64,000 nt of DNA from assembly GCF_003054555.1 (NCBI RefSeq), contig NZ_CP026304.1, forward strand, positions 8,060,001 through 8,124,000. Direction: 5' to 3'. Shown here piece by piece: positions 7,649 through 17,072 of the stretch. This stretch comes from Streptomyces lunaelactis (GTDB lineage Bacteria; Actinomycetota; Actinomycetes; Streptomycetales; Streptomycetaceae). The notes under the pieces are model-generated. The model was not told the origin of the DNA and did no database searches. It was given only the letters and a program-made list of their open reading frames with translations. Positions within the stretch are counted from its first letter, which is position 1, and each line of letters begins with the position of its first letter. Made by a program: the position numbers and the translations under genes.

Positions 7649-9475
7649 CTATCGGGCCGACGGGGAGGGGGCGGGTCCGGGCCGCGGGCCGTACGCGGTC
7701 AGGAAGCGGTCGCGGAAGGTGTCCATCCGCCAGACCGGGGCCTTCGGGCCGGGCTTGAGGCCCTCGTGCCAGCCCCAGCCGGAGATCCGCTCCATCACGG
7801 CCGGGTCGTGGGCGACGATCGCGATGGGGACGTCCCGGCCGGCATCGTCGCCGGTGACGATCGGGGCCGGCTGATGGTCGCCGAGAAAGACGAGCACGGT
7901 GTTGTCGTCGCCGTACTTCTCCACCCAGGAGATGAGGCTGTTCACCGAGTACTCGATGGAACGCCGGTACTCGGTGCGCACTTGGTCGGCGTCCTTCCAC
8001 ACCTCCTTGGGGTCCTTGCCCTCCTCGCTCATGGCGTCGTAGACCGAGCCGTCACCGACCTCGTCCCAGCCGATCATCTTGGGGATGGGTGCCCAAGGGT
8101 TGTGGCTGGAGACGAGGATGATCTCCGACATCAACGGTTCGCGGCCCGGCTTGCTGTTCTCCAGGCGTTCGAAGGCCGACAGGCTGTACTGGTCGGGTAC
8201 GGGCGCCCAGCTGAACTTCGGGCCGTTGTACCCGAGTTGCCGGGAGTCGTAGATTTCGTCGAACCCGTAGATCTGCCCCTCCGGCCATGCCCTGGTAACG
8301 CCCGGCATGATGCCGACCGTCCGCCAGGCACTGGCGCGCTGGAAGGCGCCGGTGAGGGTCAGGCGGTCGCTCGAGGTGACGCTCGTGTAGCGCTGCTGGT
8401 TGTTGATCCACAGACCCGACATCAAGGTGGAGTGGGCCAGCCAGCTGCCGCCGCCCGCCGTGGGGGAGGTGAGGAAGCCGCTCCGGGAGGAGAACCCGGC
8501 CGCGCGCAGTCGGCTCGTCCCGTCCGCGAGCACCGCGCCGACCTGCGACGCCATCTGCGGGTCCTGGACCGCGCTGCGGCCATAGCTCTCGACGAAGGCG
8601 AAGATGACGTCCTTGCCGCGCAGCCCGGTCAGCAGCTGGTCGGCGGGGGTGTCGCGGAAGTCGTCGACGGCGGTCAACTTGGCGAACTCCCGCTCGTCCT
8701 TCAGGCTCGCACGCACCTGGTGCGCGCGGTCCTGGACGAGCGTGGCCGTGCTCCGGGAAGCGACCGGTGTGCCGGCGATCTGCACGCCGAGCGCCACGCA
8801 GGCGATCCAGACGGTCCCGAGTACCAGGGTGGTACGGGTCGCCGTGGCGCTGTGCCGGACCATGAGGCGGCTCAGCCGGACGACCGCCAGCGCCATGAGG
8901 ACGAGCAGGGCGAGGACGAGGACCACGATCCCGATCACGGCACCGATCGCGCCGGCCTGGCCGACCGAGTCCCTGAGGAACGCCTCGGCGTCGTCGAACA
9001 GAATCCAGTCGAGCACCAGGTCGAACGGCCGGTCGAGAGACCAGTAGAAGCCTATGTCGAGGAGCTTGAGGATGGTCAGCAGGCCGAGGCCCGCCCCGGC
9101 GAGCACCGCAACCACCCGCCTCGCCCTGGGCGGAAGGACGAGCAGCACGGCGGCGCCGGATATCCCCTCCACGGGGATGCGCACGAACGCGCTGGGTGTG
9201 ATGCGGGTGAGTTCGTTCGGCAGGAGGAGGGCGAAGAGCACAAGGCCGACGGCCAGGGCGGTGCTCACCCGCGCCACGGTCCGCGCCGCGGCGGGGTGCT
9301 TGTCCCGCCAGCCGCTGCCTGCGACGGCCTGGTCGGGATCGCCGCTGGCGGCGGCTTCCTGATGGCCCATTGCACCCTCCGGCGTGGGCTCCGGGGGGCC
9401 GTCCGGCGTCGGACCCGCCTCTGTGGTTGCCTTGTCCGTTTTCGGCAGCTGACGAGAGCGCGTGAAGAGCGACAA
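7649..9475 (-). CDS. Membrane-anchored sulfatase / phosphoglycerol-transferase-like protein
   Basis: A 608-residue protein with a TTG start behind GGAAGGA. After a polar N-terminus of about 60 residues come four or so membrane segments (for example VGLVLFALLLP, AGAIGAVIGIVVLVLALLVL and LGTVWIACVALGVQI), then an extracytoplasmic alkaline-phosphatase-superfamily domain: DVIFAFVESYGRSAV, TAGGGSWLAHSTLMSGLW and a late VLVFLGDHQPAP (the metal-binding D-H pair). This layout is shared with LtaS-like and other cell-envelope transferases, but lipoteichoic acid synthesis should not be assumed in this group. It is convergent with the Pnkp gene, 50 bases away. Confidence 0.8.
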   Translation of the reverse strand: MSLFTRSRQLPKTDKATTEAGPTPDGPPEPTPEGAMGHQEAAASGDPDQAVAGSGWRDKHPAAARTVARVSTALAVGLVLFALLLPNELTRITPSAFVRIPVEGISGAAVLLVLPPRARRVVAVLAGAGLGLLTILKLLDIGFYWSLDRPFDLVLDWILFDDAEAFLRDSVGQAGAIGAVIGIVVLVLALLVLMALAVVRLSRLMVRHSATATRTTLVLGTVWIACVALGVQIAGTPVASRSTATLVQDRAHQVRASLKDEREFAKLTAVDDFRDTPADQLLTGLRGKDVIFAFVESYGRSAVQDPQMASQVGAVLADGTSRLRAAGFSSRSGFLTSPTAGGGSWLAHSTLMSGLWINNQQRYTSVTSSDRLTLTGAFQRASAWRTVGIMPGVTRAWPEGQIYGFDEIYDSRQLGYNGPKFSWAPVPDQYSLSAFERLENSKPGREPLMSEIILVSSHNPWAPIPKMIGWDEVGDGSVYDAMSEEGKDPKEVWKDADQVRTEYRRSIEYSVNSLISWVEKYGDDNTVLVFLGDHQPAPIVTGDDAGRDVPIAIVAHDPAVMERISGWGWHEGLKPGPKAPVWRMDTFRDRFLTAYGPRPGPAPSPSAR

Positions 9476-9639
9476 CCCGAAGGTCCTTCCGTGCGAAGCC
9501 CGGTGGTGGAACGGCGGACCAGGCTCGGGAGGTCGGGGCCGCCCTTATCTGTACGGCCTGCGGGCGGCTTCCGTTCAATCACCAGGCCCGCCCGTACGCT
9601 CGCCGGTACATCCGTCCGTACGCCCGAGAAGGTGTCCCA

Positions 9640-10596
9640 ATGAACGACAGCCCGAACCATGTCGTCTTCGGAGCCGGAGCCATCGGCCTCGCCACCGTGG
9701 AGGCACTGAGGCGCCGCGGCGAAAGCGTCCGGCTGGTGAATCGGTCCGGCTCCGCTCCGGTCCCCGAGGACGTCGACGTCGTCGGAGGCGACGCCAAGGA
9801 TCCCGCGTTCACCACCGCGGTCGCGCGGGGAGCCCGGGTCGTCTACCAGATCCTCAACCCGCCCTACCACCAATGGGTTCAGCAGTTTCCCGGCCTCCAG
9901 GCGGGCGTACTGGCCGCGGCCGAAGCCACCGGGGCGCGGCTGGTGAGCATGGAGAACGTCTATATGTACGGGCGCCCCGGCGGCCGGCCCTTCACCGAGA
10001 CCAGTCCGAACGCGGCCACCACACGCAAGGGCCGTCTGCGGGGCGGGATGGCAGACCACCTACTGGCCGCCCATCGGGCGGGCCGCGTCGAGGTCGCGAT
10101 CGGCCGCGCGTCGGACTACTTCGGGCCTCGCGGAGGAGGCCAGACCGTCCTCGGTGACCGCGTCTTCCGGCCCGCGCTGCGTGGGGCGACGGCCGGCGTT
10201 ATCGGCGATCCCGACCAGCCGCATACGTACACCTACATCCCCGACATCGGCGAGGGCCTCGCACTCCTCGGCGAGCACCCGGATGCCGGCGGCGAGATCT
10301 GGCACCTGCCCAACGATCCCCGCACCCACACCACACGCCAACTCGTCGACATGGTCTACCACTTGGCCGGCCACTCGCGTACGAGACTGCGCAGCGTCCC
10401 CACCCTCGCCCTGCGCGCCCTCGGGATCTTCAACCCCACGGTTCGAGAACTGATAGAGATGCGATACGAGTTCGAGGAGCCGTTCATCGTCGACAGCGGC
10501 AAGATCACCGACCGCCTGGGTGCCACGGCCACCCCACTCGAAGAGGCCCTGGAGCAGACCCTCGCCGACTACCGAGCGCGGGCCCGGAACTCCTGA
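9640..10596 (+). CDS. NAD(P)-dependent epimerase/dehydratase family protein
   Basis: A 318-residue protein, ATG preceded by GAAGG. The N-terminus HVVFGAGAIGLATVEALRRRG is a Rossmann dinucleotide-binding motif with the atypical spacing GAGAIG of atypical SDRs. A central VSMENVYMYG provides the expected serine and tyrosine strand, and HTYTYIPDIGEGLALLGEH is the usual region before the C-terminal helices. The substrate is unknown. The upstream gene is divergent. It is convergent with the XRE regulator, with a GC hairpin between them. Confidence 0.82.
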   Translation: MNDSPNHVVFGAGAIGLATVEALRRRGESVRLVNRSGSAPVPEDVDVVGGDAKDPAFTTAVARGARVVYQILNPPYHQWVQQFPGLQAGVLAAAEATGARLVSMENVYMYGRPGGRPFTETSPNAATTRKGRLRGGMADHLLAAHRAGRVEVAIGRASDYFGPRGGGQTVLGDRVFRPALRGATAGVIGDPDQPHTYTYIPDIGEGLALLGEHPDAGGEIWHLPNDPRTHTTRQLVDMVYHLAGHSRTRLRSVPTLALRALGIFNPTVRELIEMRYEFEEPFIVDSGKITDRLGATATPLEEALEQTLADYRARARNS

Positions 10597-10643
10597 CGCC
10601 CGGGAACCTGACGGCCTGGGCCGTGTCTGACCAATAGCGCCGT

Positions 10644-10658
10644 CCGCCCGCAGGGCGG
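10644..10658. terminator. GC hairpin between convergent genes
   Basis: CCGCCC, GCA loop, GGGCGG: a perfect 6-bp stem lying between two convergent genes. It has no T run, as is usual for Streptomyces terminators. Placement supports use in both directions; strength is unknown. Confidence 0.4.
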
Positions 10659-10672
10659 CGGTCCGGCACGGC

Positions 10673-11524
10673 TCAGCCGGGCACATCCATACGCTGCGTG
10701 CCGATGACCGACAGCAGCCGCAGCGCCTCCTCGGACGGCGATCCTGGGTCGGCGGTGTAGATGACGACCCGCTGGTCCCGGTCGGCAATGTCCAGCACGT
10801 CGCAATTGACGGTGACGGGGCCGACAAGGGGGTGCTGGAGGGTCTTGTACAGAGTGGGTTCGGCGGTCACGTTGTGGGAGGCCCACAGCCGGGCGAACTC
10901 TTCGCTGCCGGCGAGGAGCTCGTCCACCAGCCCGCCCACCTCGGGGTCGTCGGGGTAGCGGGCGGCGGTGGCCCGCAGGTGCTGGGCCGAGGTCCGGGCG
11001 AACGCGTCCGTGTCCGACTGGCCGTACAGCGGTCGCCCCTCCGGGTGCGGCCCGAGGAAGACGCGGCGGACCAGGTTGCGGTCGCGGCGCGACAGGGCGG
11101 AGAAGTCCTCCATGAGAGCGGCCGCCAGGTCGTTCCAGGCAATGACCTCGTACGTCGCGGACATCACGATCGCCGCGGCCTGCGGCAGCCGGTGCAGCAG
11201 GTCGATGATGCTCTGCCGCACCTCGCGCGAGGGCCCGGCCGACGGGCCCGGGGGAGCGCCGGCGAGGTGGTGGAGGTGGTTGCGCTCGGCGTCCGACAGG
11301 CGCAGGGCGCGGGCGAGTCCGGCCAGCACCTCGCGGGAGGGGCGCGGTCCGCGGGCCTGCTCCAGTCGCGTGTAGTACTCGGTCGAGATGTACGCCAGCT
11401 GTGCCGCCTCCTCGCGGCGCAGCCCTGGGGTGCGTCGGCGCGGCCCGGCGGGCAGCCCCACGTCGGCGGGGGTGATCCGCTCGCGCCTGCTGCGTAGGAA
11501 TGCCGCCAGTTCTAGTCTGTCCAC
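10673..11524 (-). CDS. XRE-family regulator with MmyB-like C-terminal domain
   Basis: A 283-residue protein. I chose the GTG at 11524, which gives the usual family beginning VDRLELAAFLRSRRERI; the open frame extends further upstream into the divergent promoter. Residues 5-75 are the HTH (RRTPGLRREEAAQLAYISTE, YYTRLEQARGPRPS). The remainder is the MmyB-like ligand-binding region (IVMSATYEVIAWNDLAAALM; RNLVRRVFL; YPDDPEVGGLVDEL) thought to bind a fatty acid. Regulators of this kind usually control the divergent SDR next to them, as here. Confidence 0.88.
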   Translation of the reverse strand: MDRLELAAFLRSRRERITPADVGLPAGPRRRTPGLRREEAAQLAYISTEYYTRLEQARGPRPSREVLAGLARALRLSDAERNHLHHLAGAPPGPSAGPSREVRQSIIDLLHRLPQAAAIVMSATYEVIAWNDLAAALMEDFSALSRRDRNLVRRVFLGPHPEGRPLYGQSDTDAFARTSAQHLRATAARYPDDPEVGGLVDELLAGSEEFARLWASHNVTAEPTLYKTLQHPLVGPVTVNCDVLDIADRDQRVVIYTADPGSPSEEALRLLSVIGTQRMDVPG

Positions 11525-11610
11525 ACCCCCAGTGTGCGCGGGCGCCACGCTCCCAGCCAGGTACCGCCGGTGCCTGGATAGCTGGTGCGGCCGGACGCAG
11601 GCTCGTCGGC
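11525..11610. promoter_or_regulatory. Divergent promoter region of the XRE regulator and the SDR gene
   Basis: The 86 bases between the two divergent starts must carry both promoters and, if the regulator is local, its operator. No strong palindrome stands out, so the operator is not defined. Confidence 0.4.
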
Positions 11611-12426
11611 ATGGACAACACACCGACCACCGACACATCCACCCCCTCCGCACCGACCGCCGCAGCCTCCGGCCTGCTGACCGACAAGGTCGTCTTCATC
11701 ACCGGCGCCGGGCGCGGCATCGGTGCCGCCGCGGCCCGGCTGTTCGCCCGGGAAGGCGCCCGGGTGCTGCTCGCGGCCCGTACGGAGGCCCAGCTCAAGG
11801 CGGTGACCGAGGAGATCCGGGCGGCGGGCGGCACCGCGGACCACGTGGTGTGCGACCTGGCCGACGCGGCCGGCGTCCGCGCCGCCGTCGACCGCGCCGT
11901 GGACCTGTACGGCCGGCTCGACGCCGCCTTCAACAACGCTGCGACGAATGTGCCGCCGGGCCCGCTGGACCAGGTGCAGGAGGCTGACTTCGACCACCTC
12001 TACGCCGTCAACCTCAAGGGTCCCTGGCTGGCCATGGCCGCCGAGGTCGCAGCCATCCGCGCCACGGCCGGGACCGGCGCCATCGTCAACAACTCCAGCG
12101 TCGGCAGCCTGATGGGCAACCCCGAACTGCCCGCGTACGGCGCCATGAAGCGGGCGGTCAACAGCCTCACCGAATCGGCCGCCGTCACCTACGGCCCGGA
12201 GGGCATCCGCGTCAACGCCATCGCGCCCGGCACCACGCTCACCGAGATGGTGCGCGCATGGAACGAAAGCTCCCCGGGCATCGTCGAGCGGCTCAACGCA
12301 CACACCCCGCTGCGCCGCGCAGCCGACCCGGACGAGATCGCCCAGGCCGCCGCCTGGCTCCTCAGTGACCGCTCCTCCTACGTGACCGGCACGGTGCTGA
12401 GGGTCGACGGCGGCATGCGGGCCTGA
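11611..12426 (+). CDS. SDR family oxidoreductase
   Basis: A 271-residue classical short-chain dehydrogenase. It shows TGAGRGIG (cofactor motif), CDLAD, NNAATN (the NNAG-like motif), the catalytic serine in IVNNSSVGS, YGAMK (the YxxxK catalytic pair) and the C-terminal VTGTVLRVDGGMRA. Cofactor specificity looks NADP-leaning because an arginine (AART) follows the second strand, but that is only suggestive. The first 20 residues (Thr/Ser/Pro/Ala-rich) are extra, so a later start is possible. Divergent from the XRE regulator that probably controls it. Confidence 0.9.
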   Translation: MDNTPTTDTSTPSAPTAAASGLLTDKVVFITGAGRGIGAAAARLFAREGARVLLAARTEAQLKAVTEEIRAAGGTADHVVCDLADAAGVRAAVDRAVDLYGRLDAAFNNAATNVPPGPLDQVQEADFDHLYAVNLKGPWLAMAAEVAAIRATAGTGAIVNNSSVGSLMGNPELPAYGAMKRAVNSLTESAAVTYGPEGIRVNAIAPGTTLTEMVRAWNESSPGIVERLNAHTPLRRAADPDEIAQAAAWLLSDRSSYVTGTVLRVDGGMRA

Positions 12427-12543
12427 GCCCTGCTTGGGCGCCAGTTGGGAGCTCGCGGTGGACAGTGAGGAGTGCTTCTGCCTCACCCCACAGGCGCCCG
12501 GGCCGAACTCGCCGAAGCTGGCCAGGACAGACCCTGCCAGTAG

Positions 12544-13125
12544 TCAGTCCTGTCGAATGCGGGCGTGAAGGTGCACGTCATGCCAGCCGTCCGCATGCAG
12601 CCACGCCCCCCGACGGACGCCTTCCTCCTCGAACCCGGCCTTGACCGCGACGCGGCAAGACGCCCGATTAGCGGTCGAGTGCTCGAGTTCTATTCGGTGG
12701 AACCCGCCCTTCCCCAGAGCCCAATGTGTCAGCGCCATGACCGCGCGGGGGCACAGCCCACCACCGCGTGCTGATGGCACCATCCAGTAGGCGAGTTCGG
12801 CCTTACCGTCTGCCAGGATCAGCGACTTCAAAGCGACCCTGCCCAGAAGCGTCTCACTTTCGGCGTCGACCAGCTTCCAGTGGCCCCCGGTCTCGTCCTG
12901 CCAACTGCTCTGCCACCCCTCGATCCACTCCCGCGCTTCATCCACGGAATCAGCCCTCCGAACATGCCAGCGCTGGATCGCCGGATCCTGGAACGCCTGC
13001 ATCAGCGCGGCTGCGTCTGTGAGCAGCCAAGGACGTAGCAACACATCACCTCCGACCGGCAAAGTGGGCTGGTCGGATTCGGCAAGATGACCAGCGGACA
13101 TCGCAGGAGCGACCAAGGAAGGCAT
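12544..13125 (-). CDS. GNAT family N-acetyltransferase
   Basis: A 193-residue protein; the ATG at 13125 has GGGAGA nine bases upstream, better placed than the ATG at 13134. The RimJ/RimL-type pattern is clear: VLLRPWLLTDAAALMQAF, a mid-region WKLVDAESETLLGRVAL, the acetyl-CoA-binding part AELAYWMVPSARGGGLCPRA, then RIELEHSTANRASCRVAVKAGF and EEGVRRGA. In the usual Q/RxxGxG/A motif it has ARGGGL. The substrate (protein N-terminus or small amine) is not readable. Confidence 0.88.
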   Translation of the reverse strand: MPSLVAPAMSAGHLAESDQPTLPVGGDVLLRPWLLTDAAALMQAFQDPAIQRWHVRRADSVDEAREWIEGWQSSWQDETGGHWKLVDAESETLLGRVALKSLILADGKAELAYWMVPSARGGGLCPRAVMALTHWALGKGGFHRIELEHSTANRASCRVAVKAGFEEEGVRRGAWLHADGWHDVHLHARIRQD

Positions 13126-13286
13126 GACCGGCATTCTCCCAAGGCGACTCCTGGGGGCGCAGCAGCCCGCAGACAAATAACCCGCGTGCTTGAGATCAGG
13201 GGGAGGCCTACGCTGATCTGGCCAGGCTGCGGCACACCGTGCGGGCCGCAGCAGATCCACAGCGTGTACTGCTGCTGGGGGTAAGG

Positions 13287-14162
13287 ATGTCCGTCGCGAT
13301 CCGCGTGGCGCTGGCCACGTCGGCCATGGGGCGGCGCTGGGACGTGGACCTGCCACGGATGGTGGCGGCGCTTCGCGAGCGCGGGGTCGACGCCGTGCCG
13401 GTGGCGTGGGACGCCGATGACTTCGACTGGTCACAGTGCGCGGCGGTGGTCATCAGGTCCACGTGGGGGTACGCGGATCGGTGGCCGGAGTACCTGGCGT
13501 GGGTCGACGCGGTCGCGGCCGTGACGCGGATCGACAACCCGGCCGAGGTCGTGCGCTGGAACACCGACAAGAGGTACCTGCGGGAACTTGCCGATCGCGG
13601 GGTACCGGTCGTCCCGACCCGGTTCGTTGCCTCCGGCGAGGACGTCGTCCTCCCCGAGGGCCCCTTCGTGGTCAAGCCCGCTGTATCCGCCGGTGCCCGC
13701 GACAGCGCCCGGTACGCAGAACACCACCACGACTTGGCCGTACGGCACATCACCGCGCTCCACGCCGCCGGGGCGACCGCGATGGTGCAGCCGTACCTGT
13801 CCCGGATCGACGAGGGCGAACGGGCCCTCGTCTTCCTGGGCGGCGCGTTCAGCCACGCGATGCGCAAGGGGCCGGTCCTGACCGATGTCGGGGTGGTCGA
13901 CAACGACCGGGCGGCGCATCCGGGGCTGGCGCCCCACGAACCCTCCGCCGCCGAGTTGGACCTCGCCGCCGCCGCGCTTGCGGCCGTACCCGGGCAGGAC
14001 ACCCACCTGTACGCGCGGGTCGATATGGCGCTCGGCGACGACGGATCACCGGTCGTGATGGAGCTGGAGCTCGTGGAACCCAACCTCTTCATCACCCACA
14101 GCGGCGGGCACGGGCTGCGGCGCTTCACGGACCTCGTACATCAACGGGCCGTGGCCGGCTGA
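13287..14162 (+). CDS. ATP-grasp domain ligase-like protein
   Basis: A 291-residue protein; I chose the ATG after GGGGGTAAGG. It resembles the RimK/DcsG type of ATP-grasp enzymes: N-terminal RVALATSAMG and VVIRSTWGYADR, a hinge IDNPAEVVRWNTDKRYLREL, the ATP-binding FVVKPAVSAGARDS, a second ATP-binding segment MVQPYLSRIDEGERALVFL and a metal-binding end LELVEPNLFI. ATP-grasp ligases couple a carboxylate to an amine or thiol through an acyl phosphate; no partner gene here names the substrates. Confidence 0.82.
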   Translation: MSVAIRVALATSAMGRRWDVDLPRMVAALRERGVDAVPVAWDADDFDWSQCAAVVIRSTWGYADRWPEYLAWVDAVAAVTRIDNPAEVVRWNTDKRYLRELADRGVPVVPTRFVASGEDVVLPEGPFVVKPAVSAGARDSARYAEHHHDLAVRHITALHAAGATAMVQPYLSRIDEGERALVFLGGAFSHAMRKGPVLTDVGVVDNDRAAHPGLAPHEPSAAELDLAAAALAAVPGQDTHLYARVDMALGDDGSPVVMELELVEPNLFITHSGGHGLRRFTDLVHQRAVAG

Positions 14163-14239
14163 GACGCCTTGGGATGGGTGTGACGGCCGACGTGACGTCC
14201 AGGGCCCACGCGCTCCTGAAAGCAGATCGACAGGGATGG

Positions 14240-14530
14240 TCAGCGTCGGCGGGCGACGCCGGCGCTGACCGCCGCGGCCTGGAGAGAGCGCACTGCCAGT
14301 AGCAGGACGCCGATGTCGTCCAGGAGGACCGGGTCGGGCAGGAGGTCGACGGGGCTCGCCAGGTAGATCAGGGCGCCCCAGAAGATCACCTTGTTCTCGA
14401 CGGGAATTCCGGCGTCCCGGAGCAGCCTTCGTGTCCTCACCAGTCTGACCAGGAGCAGGCCGGCCAGCACCACGGTGGTGGCGATCAGCGCCGCGGCGAC
14501 CGCCACCACCACCCACCATTCGGTACGCAT
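14240..14530 (-). CDS. Small membrane protein, YkvA/DUF1232-like
   Basis: A 96-residue protein with an N-terminal membrane segment (WWVVVAVAAALIATTVVLAG) and the YkvA signature LIYLASPVDLLPDPVLLDDI, where the family has SPIDLIPD. The function of the family is unknown. Convergent with the ATP-grasp gene. Confidence 0.8.
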   Translation of the reverse strand: MRTEWWVVVAVAAALIATTVVLAGLLLVRLVRTRRLLRDAGIPVENKVIFWGALIYLASPVDLLPDPVLLDDIGVLLLAVRSLQAAAVSAGVARRR

Positions 14531-14692
14531 GACTTCTCCCGTCTCTTGAGAGAAGTAATACCCCGCCGTGGCCCAGTCAGGTGCCGTCAGACGGGTGGCT
14601 CGGACGGGTTCGGAATCTCCACCGCTCGTCGTTCGAGGGCTTTGCAGGAACGGGCCTTGAAGGAGGCCGGAGGGGCCCTGAGAAACGAGGGT

Positions 14693-15199
14693 CTACGCCT
14701 CGGTTTCCTCGAACCGGGCGTCCAGAACCGTGTCGAGTTCCGCTGCCCACTCCTTGAGCACCCCTCTGGACGGGGCCTCCACATCGGCCTGGAACCAGCG
14801 CCTGCCGGACATATAGACCGTCACGCCGAACCGCCGCCCGAAACGCGGGGTGTCGATCTCCACCGCCCCGATCTCGTCCCAGCCGAACTCGGCTACCTCC
14901 TCGTCCAGCCGGAAGGTGATGCCGGCACGGTCGGCGACGATGGCACCTCGCCGGTCGGACACCTCGAAGACGGGCCCATCGTCCTCTTCGTCGGCAGGAT
15001 CCTCCTGCGCGTTCGGGACGACGGCCTCCTCAGACGGGACAGCGTCCGTCGGTGTGGCCTCGCTGCCCTGCTCCAAAGCTGTGTCGTCCGCCTCGTCGGC
15101 CACCTCGGAGCCCGAGGGCACAAGACCGGGAATGTATGCCGGATCGAGCCCGGCGGCGTGCACCGGCGGGATGTCTGAACCTATGCGCTGCTTCTCCAC
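14693..15199 (-). CDS. Hypothetical protein with acidic linker and PH-like C-terminal part
   Basis: 168 residues from the GTG at 15199 (VEKQRIG); no good ribosome site was found and the frame stays open upstream. An acidic, low-complexity stretch (about 25-75, rich in E/D/A) is followed by a compact part: FEVSDRRGAIVADRAGITF, FGWDEIGAVEID, RFGVTVYMSGRRWF and a terminal helix. The strand-rich pattern with WDEI is like a PH-type or YokE-type small domain, but this is only a shape argument. No function is claimed. Confidence 0.6.
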   Translation of the reverse strand: MEKQRIGSDIPPVHAAGLDPAYIPGLVPSGSEVADEADDTALEQGSEATPTDAVPSEEAVVPNAQEDPADEEDDGPVFEVSDRRGAIVADRAGITFRLDEEVAEFGWDEIGAVEIDTPRFGRRFGVTVYMSGRRWFQADVEAPSRGVLKEWAAELDTVLDARFEETEA

Positions 15200-15767
15200 G
15201 GCGAGCAGTATGGCCGACGGAACTGTGCGAGCCCCAGCGGGGGCGAAGTGACACGCGATCAGCGGGTGGGTCGGTACCTCAGCCGGGCGGTGCGGACGCT
15301 CTCTCGGACCCCACACAACGCCTGCCGACACCCTGCGCGAGGCCGTGCGCCGTATGGCAACCGCCCTCGCCGATGGACCTTCACCCTCGTCCGCTGCCCG
15401 GCGAGCGCACTGGGTCGCCTGAGAGCGTCCCGCCGCCGGCTCCCGCGTCCGCCGGCCGGGGACCGAAGCGGTGGCCACTTCCCTTGCCGGTGACGGCCAG
15501 GGGCCGGCTTTGGACCGCCCGTACTCGTGCATGGTCAGACGGTCCGCGACCGGCTGACCACGACCGGTCCTGCTGATTGCGACCATCCGGCCAGTAGTAG
15601 CCATGGGACCAGTTGGTCCGATCGCGGAAGGACACGGGATTCGTCATGACGTGATCATGCGACACGGACCGGTCCCCTGACACCCGCGTTCAGTGACCAG
15701 CCGCGCCGAACGGGACCTCTTCTTCGGCCGGTTGCCGCTGCTCACATGCCGCCCTATGGTTCCCGGG
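15200..15767. other. No recognisable gene
   Basis: In this 568-base stretch open frames on both strands are Arg/Pro-rich and show no domain, signal peptide or good ribosome site. I see no repeat or RNA element. Confidence 0.5.
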
Positions 15768-16331
15768 ATGAGCAACTCCAATGCGGCTGCCGTCTTCACG
15801 ACCGCCGACCTGGCCGAGGCGATACGCGCCGTCCGTACCTTGTTGGGCATTGCAGACGTCAGGCACGGGGAGGTCGACTTCGAAGGCGTGATCCGGTCGT
15901 CAGATGTCCTGGCGCACGTGCGCCACGTACTGCCCGACCTCGAATGGTGGGCGTTGGCCGGCAAGGAGTGCGGCTCGTCGGAGGCCGGCGGCGACCCTGC
16001 GGACTGTCTGCCGATCCGGGTATTCGACTGGGGCCGTCCGCTGGACCGCGCCGAGCCGTTCATCGCCGCCCTCGGGCCAGATCCCGCGGCTGTCCGGTGG
16101 GACCTGGACGGCTGGCCCGCGGTCCCCGAAGCGGGACTGGAAGAGGTCTCGCAGAAGTACGCGTACCTCACGCTCTCGGTGAACTCCCGGGACCTGTACC
16201 AGGACGAGCTCTCGCAGGACCACACCGTCCACGTGCACGTGCGGCGCGATGACCAGGCCGCCCGTATCCAATGGCTCGCCGATCAGGTGGGTGGCCGGTT
16301 CACCGGCAGGGTGGAAATGGCGCCGCTCTGA
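15768..16331 (+). CDS. Hypothetical protein
   Basis: A 187-residue acidic protein; ATG at 15768 (another at 15756). Codon use is typical of the window and the reading frame is clean, which supports a real gene. Features: TADLAEAIRAVRTLLG helix, a tryptophan- and aspartate-rich middle (LPDLEWWALAGKEC; DWGRPLDRAEPF) and a C-terminal HTVHVHVRRDDQAARIQWLA. I do not recognise a family. Confidence 0.6.
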   Translation: MSNSNAAAVFTTADLAEAIRAVRTLLGIADVRHGEVDFEGVIRSSDVLAHVRHVLPDLEWWALAGKECGSSEAGGDPADCLPIRVFDWGRPLDRAEPFIAALGPDPAAVRWDLDGWPAVPEAGLEEVSQKYAYLTLSVNSRDLYQDELSQDHTVHVHVRRDDQAARIQWLADQVGGRFTGRVEMAPL

Positions 16332-16376
16332 CCCCCGCGAGCCCGCTGCTCCCCAGGCGTCGGGGCGTCTGCGCCG

Positions 16377-17072
16377 TCAGGTGATGTGGCGCAGCAGAGC
16401 GGCGACTACCGGGGGCGCTTCGCCCCGGGGCCGTACGACCATGACGTTCCAGTGCGGCGCGTGGCGTTCGAGCCGACGCACGGTCAGGTCGGGGAAGCGC
16501 GCGGCGATCGACTCGGGCATGATGCAGACGCCCAGATCGTGGCGGACGAGTTCGGACGCCGCGACGATGTCGTTGACCTCGAAGGTCGTGTCGCGCTCGA
16601 CGAGGGCGGCACGGAACGCGCGGTCGACCGCATGGCGGATCGCCCAGCCGGGGGCGAAGTCCACCAGGGGCAGCCCGGCCACCTCGTCGAGTGCGACCTT
16701 TCCATCCCCTCCCGTTCCGGTGACGTCTCGCCGGGGAGAGGTCACCAGGACCATCTCCTCGCGGGAGAGCAGCCGGGTGACCAGCCCCCGCTGCTGCTGG
16801 CGGTCGAGGGCGACCACAGCCAGATCCACCGTGCCGTCGCGCAGCGCCTGACGGATGTCGGCCACCGCCGCCTGCCGGAGTCGGACGACCACGGCGGGAT
16901 GCTCCGCCCTCAAGGCGGCCAAGGCGTGGTGGAGGCCGGCCCAGAGGCCTTGCATCGTGCCGACCGTCACCGTCCCCCGCAACAGCCCCTGCACGGCGTC
17001 CACCGCCGACCGTGCCTCTTCCGCGGCACGCAGCGCCGCACGCGCGGCCGGTACGAGCGCCTCGCCGGCCGG
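16377..17072 (-). pseudogene. LysR regulator lacking its DNA-binding domain
   Basis: The reverse frame contains a good LysR effector-binding domain (GLLRGTVTVGTMQGLWAGLH, AEHPAVVVRLRQ, DLAVVALDRQQQRGL, PLVDFAPGWAIRHAVDRAF, DLGVCIMPESIA). Reading upstream, homology continues through ARAALRA back to PAGEALV near 17069 and then stops: the whole winged HTH (about 60 residues) is missing. The only ATG inside (17003) would give 208 residues instead of about 300. Beyond the break the sequence belongs to an MFS gene on the other strand. It cannot bind DNA as a LysR protein. Confidence 0.8.

Noticed and set aside
5451..8000. 849-codon minus-strand frame
   Set aside because: Antisense to the RNA ligase and Pnkp genes, no domain, Arg/Gly/Val-rich composition.
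7637..9643. 668-codon plus-strand frame
   Set aside because: Antisense to the sulfatase-like gene; composition only.
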